From NCBI GenBank assembly GCA_024642025.1, contig JAHEBY010000079.1:1-9152 (forward strand): a DNA stretch of 9,152 bases, in the 5' to 3' direction. A program made the translations under genes and the position numbers. Positions within the stretch are counted from its first letter, which is position 1; every line of letters starts with the position of its first letter. Shown one piece after another: positions 6,442 to 9,152 of the stretch. The notes below the pieces were generated by a model. That model was not told the DNA's origin and searched no databases. It was given only the letters and a program-made list of their open reading frames with translations. Origin of the DNA: Comamonadaceae bacterium (GTDB lineage: Bacteria; Pseudomonadota; Gammaproteobacteria; Burkholderiales; Burkholderiaceae_C).

Positions 6442-7161
6442 TCAGGTGTCAGATTCGACGATGCGCATCAGGGCCTCACGGTCCCGCACGATCAGACCAC
6501 TCGGCTCAATGCGGATGATGTCTTCGCGTTCCATGGCCTTGAGTTCCTGGTTAACGCGCTGACGCGATGCGCCGAGCAGCTGGGCCAGCTCTTCCTGAGC
6601 CAGTTGCAGGCTGATGCGTATGTCGTTGCTGTTGGCCAGACTCGGCACGCCATAGCTGCGCACCAAGTGAGCCAATTGTTTGGCCAGGCGGGCGCGCAAG
6701 GGCAGGGTGTTCAAGTCCTCCACCAGGCCAAACAGCTGGCGAATGCGCCGGGCCTGCAGCCGGAGCAAGGCTTCGTACAACTCGACGTGGATGTTGAGAA
6801 TCTTGCGAAAATCCGCTTTTGCGACGCCCACGATGGTGCACTCCCCGTGGGCGTAGGCATCATGGGTACGGCAGTCGCCGTCAAAAATGGCCACGTCACC
6901 GAACCAGATGCCGGGCTCGACATACGCCAGCGTTACCTGCTTGCCCGTGATGGACGTAGAGCTGACGCGGACAGCACCTTTGGCGCAGGCCACCCATTCC
7001 TCGGGGGGATCGCCGCGCGCGGCGATGAGGTCGCCGTCCTTGAAGCGCTTGATGTATGAGCATCTGAGTATGTCGTGTCGCAATGAAGGGGAAAGTGAAG
7101 AAAACCAGCGCCCGGAATTGATCGCTTCTCTCTCTTCGATGGTAAGTATGGGTTGGTCCAT
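6442..7161 (-). CDS. Crp/Fnr family transcriptional regulator
   Basis: DNA-binding regulator of 239 residues. An N-terminal cyclic-nucleotide-binding-type beta-roll (about 18-130) carries WFGDVAIFDGDCRTHDAYA (86-104), the place where CRP has its cAMP-contacting Glu and Arg-Ser. Here they read Asp and Arg-Thr, so nucleotide binding is possible but not assured. A dimer helix follows (about 127-160), then a winged helix-turn-helix with ISLQLAQEELAQLLGASRQRVNQELKAME (183-211). The N-terminal cysteine cluster of oxygen-sensing FNR is absent. The recognition helix SRQRVNQEL differs from CRP's SRETVGRIL at base-contacting positions, so it probably does not read the classic TGTGA site. The frame opens at 7215, but that start would overlap the preceding gene; the ATG at 7161 has AGGA 6 bases upstream and leaves a 22-base gap. 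It probably controls this operon. Confidence 0.9.
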   Translation of the reverse strand: MDQPILTIEEREAINSGRWFSSLSPSLRHDILRCSYIKRFKDGDLIAARGDPPEEWVACAKGAVRVSSTSITGKQVTLAYVEPGIWFGDVAIFDGDCRTHDAYAHGECTIVGVAKADFRKILNIHVELYEALLRLQARRIRQLFGLVEDLNTLPLRARLAKQLAHLVRSYGVPSLANSNDIRISLQLAQEELAQLLGASRQRVNQELKAMEREDIIRIEPSGLIVRDREALMRIVESDT

Positions 7162-7183
7162 GGCCTGTCCTGTAGGTGACTGG

Positions 7184-7486
7184 TTACAGCTCGAAATCAG
7201 GCGGTTGCTTGTCAAGAAACGCGCGAATGCCGATTCCTGCGTTTGGATGGTGCAGGTTGGTCACAAAGTGCAGCCGCTCGAGCATCATATGATCCGGCAG
7301 GCTATTGCGCTGCGCCTGGCTGGCCAGTGCTTTGGCGCTGGCCAGCGCGTTGCCAGCTTTTGAACTCAGGCTGTTTGCCAGTTTCATTGCATCAGGCAGA
7401 GCTTCGCCAGGCTCCGAGATGCGGTTGACAACACCCATCTCGTGCAGCCGAAGGGCGGAAACGCGTTCACCGCACATCAGCAACAC
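7184..7486 (-). CDS. C-terminal fragment of the split enoyl-CoA hydratase/isomerase
   Basis: This frame starts at GTG 7486, or more plausibly at ATG 7477, and reads the second copy of the duplicated segment (MCGERVSALRLHEMGVVNRIS). It then continues through the real C-terminal helices to QPPDFEL. The ATG overlaps the stop of the upstream fragment as TGATG, so coupled re-initiation could make this piece of about 97 residues. There is no clear ribosome-binding site. It is more likely a remnant than a separate gene. Confidence 0.5.
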   Translation of the reverse strand: MLLMCGERVSALRLHEMGVVNRISEPGEALPDAMKLANSLSSKAGNALASAKALASQAQRNSLPDHMMLERLHFVTNLHHPNAGIGIRAFLDKQPPDFEL

Positions 7487-7555
7487 GAGATGCGGTTGAC
7501 AACACCCATCTCGTGCAGCCGAAGGGCGGAAACACGTTCACCGCACATCAGCAAC
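7415..7555. repeat. Direct tandem duplication, 70-base units with 71-base period
   Basis: Positions 7415-7484 recur at 7486-7555 with a single difference, g at 7463 against a at 7534, which is a synonymous CGC/CGT arginine codon in the original frame. The single base at 7485 (a) between the units matches neither outer flank (c at 7414, t at 7556). Each unit begins with CGAGATG, which pairs with CATCTCG 14 bases further on. Because 71 is not a multiple of three, the repeat shifts the reading frame of the surrounding gene. Confidence 0.95.
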
Positions 7556-8061
7556 TCGTTGACCAGTTGGCGCGGCAGGGCTTGTGCCAGTTGCCAACTG
7601 CCGCCGCCATCGGGAGACAGGCCGATGTTGATGTACGCCATTACAAAGACTGCACTGCGAGCGGCAACCACCAGGTCGCAGGCGAGTGCCAATGAAAAGC
7701 CCGCCCCCGCTGCAGAACCCTCGACTGCGGCAATGACCGGCTTGGGGATAGCTTGAATTGCACGGATCCAGTCATGCAATCTGTCAATACTTTGCTCTTG
7801 CACCGACGCGGGCTGCTCGCGGTTAATCTGCAGCCGGTGCAGGTCGCCGCCCGCGCTAAATGTCAAGCCACCTCCGGTAATCACGATGCAGCCGATAGCA
7901 GGATCATCTTTTGCGCTGGCCAAAGCGCGCATACCCTCGGTGTAAACGCTCGGCCCAAGTGTGTTGCGCTTTACCGCGCCCGAGATCGTCAGCACCATGA
8001 CGCGACCATGAACCGACGCATCGAGTGACGAAGCGAGCAGGGTGCTGTTTGATTCCATCAT
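7477..8061 (-). CDS. N-terminal fragment of the split enoyl-CoA hydratase/isomerase
   Basis: This open frame gives 194 residues of the crotonase fold, ending in NRISCC just after the first passage through the duplicated segment. It keeps the CoA-binding and oxyanion-hole motifs and Asp151 but lacks the C-terminal helical region that in crotonases completes the active site and the trimer interface. Its TGA (7479-7477) overlaps an ATG of the next frame as TGATG. On its own it is probably unstable or inactive. Confidence 0.6.
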   Translation of the reverse strand: MMESNSTLLASSLDASVHGRVMVLTISGAVKRNTLGPSVYTEGMRALASAKDDPAIGCIVITGGGLTFSAGGDLHRLQINREQPASVQEQSIDRLHDWIRAIQAIPKPVIAAVEGSAAGAGFSLALACDLVVAARSAVFVMAYINIGLSPDGGGSWQLAQALPRQLVNELLMCGERVSALRLHEMGVVNRISCC

Positions 8062-8085
8062 GGTTTTATTCCTGTTGCCCCACCA

Positions 8086-9152
8086 TCAGAAATCTTCTTC
8101 ATGCAAGAGGCTCAGGCCAATGGCGCCGCGTCTGCGCAGCCAGGGGCTGGGTCGGTAGCGCGGGTCTCCATAGACCGTCTGCATGTTGAACAACACCTCC
8201 AGCACATTCGTGGGGCCGTAAAGATTGCCCATCTCCAGCGGGCCTCTCGGGTAACCCAGTCCCAGGGTGACGGCCGTCTCCAGGTCGGCTGGCGAGCAAA
8301 TGTTCTGCTGACAGATGTCCGAGGCTATGTTCACTATCGTCGCCACCACGCGCTGGGTCACAAACCCGCCGCTGTCCCGAATCAAGCTGACTGCCTTACC
8401 ATCGCGGGCAAACAGCGCGTGTGCGGCCAGACGCATGTCTGCGCGTGTTGCCGGGTTGGTGGCCAGCACCCGGCGCCGGGTTGCGGCGTCATCGACCAGC
8501 ATGTCGATGCCCACCGTTCTGGCCGGGTCGAGCCGCTCAACTACGGCGACCGTGGTGACATCAAACCCAAGTGGGGCTACGAGCGTGAGTGCCTGGGCAG
8601 ATGGTGAGGCTCCGGTTTCTATGGTGGCGCCGAGATTTTTCAACAGAAGCAACAAGTCCGCACGCCGCGCCGCGCGCGGCGACAGCCACACGGGTGGCAT
8701 CTCGGCCACCGTGGGAGGCGGTGCTTCGGCTTTGACCTGCACTACGCCATCTACATAACGATAAAAGCCTTCTCCCACTTTGCGGCCCAGCAAACCGCCT
8801 GCGAGCCGCTGGGCGGTTATTACGCTGGGACGATACCGGGGCTCTTCGAAATACTGATGGTAGACAGATTCCATAACCGGATGCGAGACATCCAGCGCGG
8901 TCAGATCCATCAGTTCAAATGGGCCGAGCTTGAATCCGGCCTGGTCCTTGAGAATGCGGTCAACCGCAGCAAAGTCGGTCACACCCTCGCCGACAATGCG
9001 CAGCGCCTCGGTGCCAAAACCTCGCCCGGCGTGGTTGACGATGAACCCCGGCGTGTCCTGCGCCATGACCGGCGTATGGCCCATTTCGCGGGCATAGGCG
9101 GCCAAAGACGTGCAAACTGCTGCGTCGGACTTCAGCCCGGCAATGACCTCCA
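8086..9152 (-). CDS. PaaH-like 3-hydroxyacyl-CoA dehydrogenase, C-terminal part
   Basis: NAD-dependent enzyme that oxidises 3-hydroxyacyl-CoA to 3-ketoacyl-CoA in beta-oxidation-type pathways. The frame is open to the window edge; 354 residues are visible and the N-terminal Rossmann fold, including the GxGxxG motif and catalytic His, lies outside. The visible part begins at the end of the NAD domain (EVIAGLKSD, then QDTPGFIVN). It then has a first C-terminal dehydrogenase domain (GPFELMD near 76-82), a linker, and a second copy (GGFVTQRVV, then GYPRGPLEMG near 299-308). Two such domains are the layout of the roughly 500-residue PaaH/PaaC type, not of the short 280-residue HbdA type. The stop lies 24 bases before the hydratase/isomerase gene, implying one transcript. 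The PaaH-like label refers to domain layout and does not imply phenylacetate breakdown. Confidence 0.92.
   Translation of the reverse strand, partial: EVIAGLKSDAAVCTSLAAYAREMGHTPVMAQDTPGFIVNHAGRGFGTEALRIVGEGVTDFAAVDRILKDQAGFKLGPFELMDLTALDVSHPVMESVYHQYFEEPRYRPSVITAQRLAGGLLGRKVGEGFYRYVDGVVQVKAEAPPPTVAEMPPVWLSPRAARRADLLLLLKNLGATIETGASPSAQALTLVAPLGFDVTTVAVVERLDPARTVGIDMLVDDAATRRRVLATNPATRADMRLAAHALFARDGKAVSLIRDSGGFVTQRVVATIVNIASDICQQNICSPADLETAVTLGLGYPRGPLEMGNLYGPTNVLEVLFNMQTVYGDPRYRPSPWLRRRGAIGLSLLHEEDF

Larger units (their letters stand above)
7184..8061 (-). pseudogene. Enoyl-CoA hydratase/isomerase gene split by a tandem duplication
   Basis: Crotonase-fold enzyme acting on CoA thioesters. 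The gene is split into two frames by a direct repeat at 7415-7555. The full span is 878 bases; removing one 71-base period leaves 807, exactly 268 codons plus stop, a normal length for the family. Oxyanion-hole motifs are visible: FSAGGDL (68-74) and EGSAAGAGFSLALACDL (114-130). The two catalytic glutamates of true hydratases appear replaced, by about Ser123 and Tyr143, while IGLSPDGGGSW keeps Asp151 where PaaG-like isomerases have an acid. Isomerase is therefore a better guess than hydratase. The start is ATGATG at 8061/8058 with AGGA upstream, 24 bases after the dehydrogenase stop. As written, the gene cannot make a full-length protein; assembly error is an alternative explanation. Confidence 0.85.

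Noticed and set aside
6430..7059. Plus-strand open frame of 209 codons
   Set aside because: It is antisense to the Crp/Fnr regulator and a by-product of GC-rich codon usage; no family features are seen.
7162..7215. Longer start (7215) for the Crp/Fnr regulator
   Set aside because: It would overlap the end of the upstream gene, and the ATG at 7161 has a well-placed AGGA site and gives the usual family length.
7415..7555. CRISPR-like or mobile-element repeat
   Set aside because: There are only two adjoining copies, both coding for the same enzyme segment, with no spacers, terminal repeats or transposase; it is a simple tandem duplication.

Overview
The window looks like chromosomal DNA from a moderately GC-rich betaproteobacterium, most likely order Burkholderiales and perhaps Comamonadaceae. 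This is inferred from the gene families (TAXI-TRAP transport, PaaH-like dehydrogenase, separate APH-kinase and ACAD11-like genes) and from the feel of the protein sequences, not from a search. All recognisable genes lie on the minus strand, so transcription runs from high to low coordinates. No tRNA, rRNA, CRISPR array, insertion sequence or phage gene was seen.

The first block in transcription order (9152 to 3994) is a compact fatty-acyl-CoA type catabolic cluster with gaps of 22-55 bases. It holds a PaaH-like 3-hydroxyacyl-CoA dehydrogenase (5' end outside the window), an enoyl-CoA hydratase/isomerase gene, a Crp/Fnr-type regulator, an APH-fold phosphotransferase and an ACAD10/11-like acyl-CoA dehydrogenase. 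The last two match the two domains fused in animal ACAD10/ACAD11 and the separate LvaA/LvaC proteins of Pseudomonas putida levulinate catabolism. In those systems a 4-hydroxyacyl-CoA is phosphorylated, and the phosphate is then eliminated to give an enoyl-CoA. The isomerase/hydratase and dehydrogenase would carry that product into beta-oxidation. The CoA ligase, thiolase and LvaB-like partner are not in the window.

The most striking feature is inside the enoyl-CoA hydratase/isomerase gene. A 70-base segment occurs twice in direct tandem (period 71, one internal mismatch), which shifts the frame and splits the gene. Removing one 71-base period restores an uninterrupted 268-codon reading frame. 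This is a recent inactivation, a potentially reversible on/off switch, or an assembly artefact; sequence alone cannot say which. At the break the stop and a possible restart overlap as TGATG.

After an AT-rich, palindrome-bearing spacer of 105 bases (3889-3993), the second block holds a YfcG/YghU-like glutathione transferase, a class III PLP aminotransferase, a TAXI-type periplasmic binding protein and the start of its fused TRAP permease, cut off by the window edge. This looks like uptake of a small organic acid or amino acid coupled to transamination; the substrate cannot be read from the sequence. A strong hairpin without a U-tract lies between the binding-protein and permease genes and may set their relative expression.
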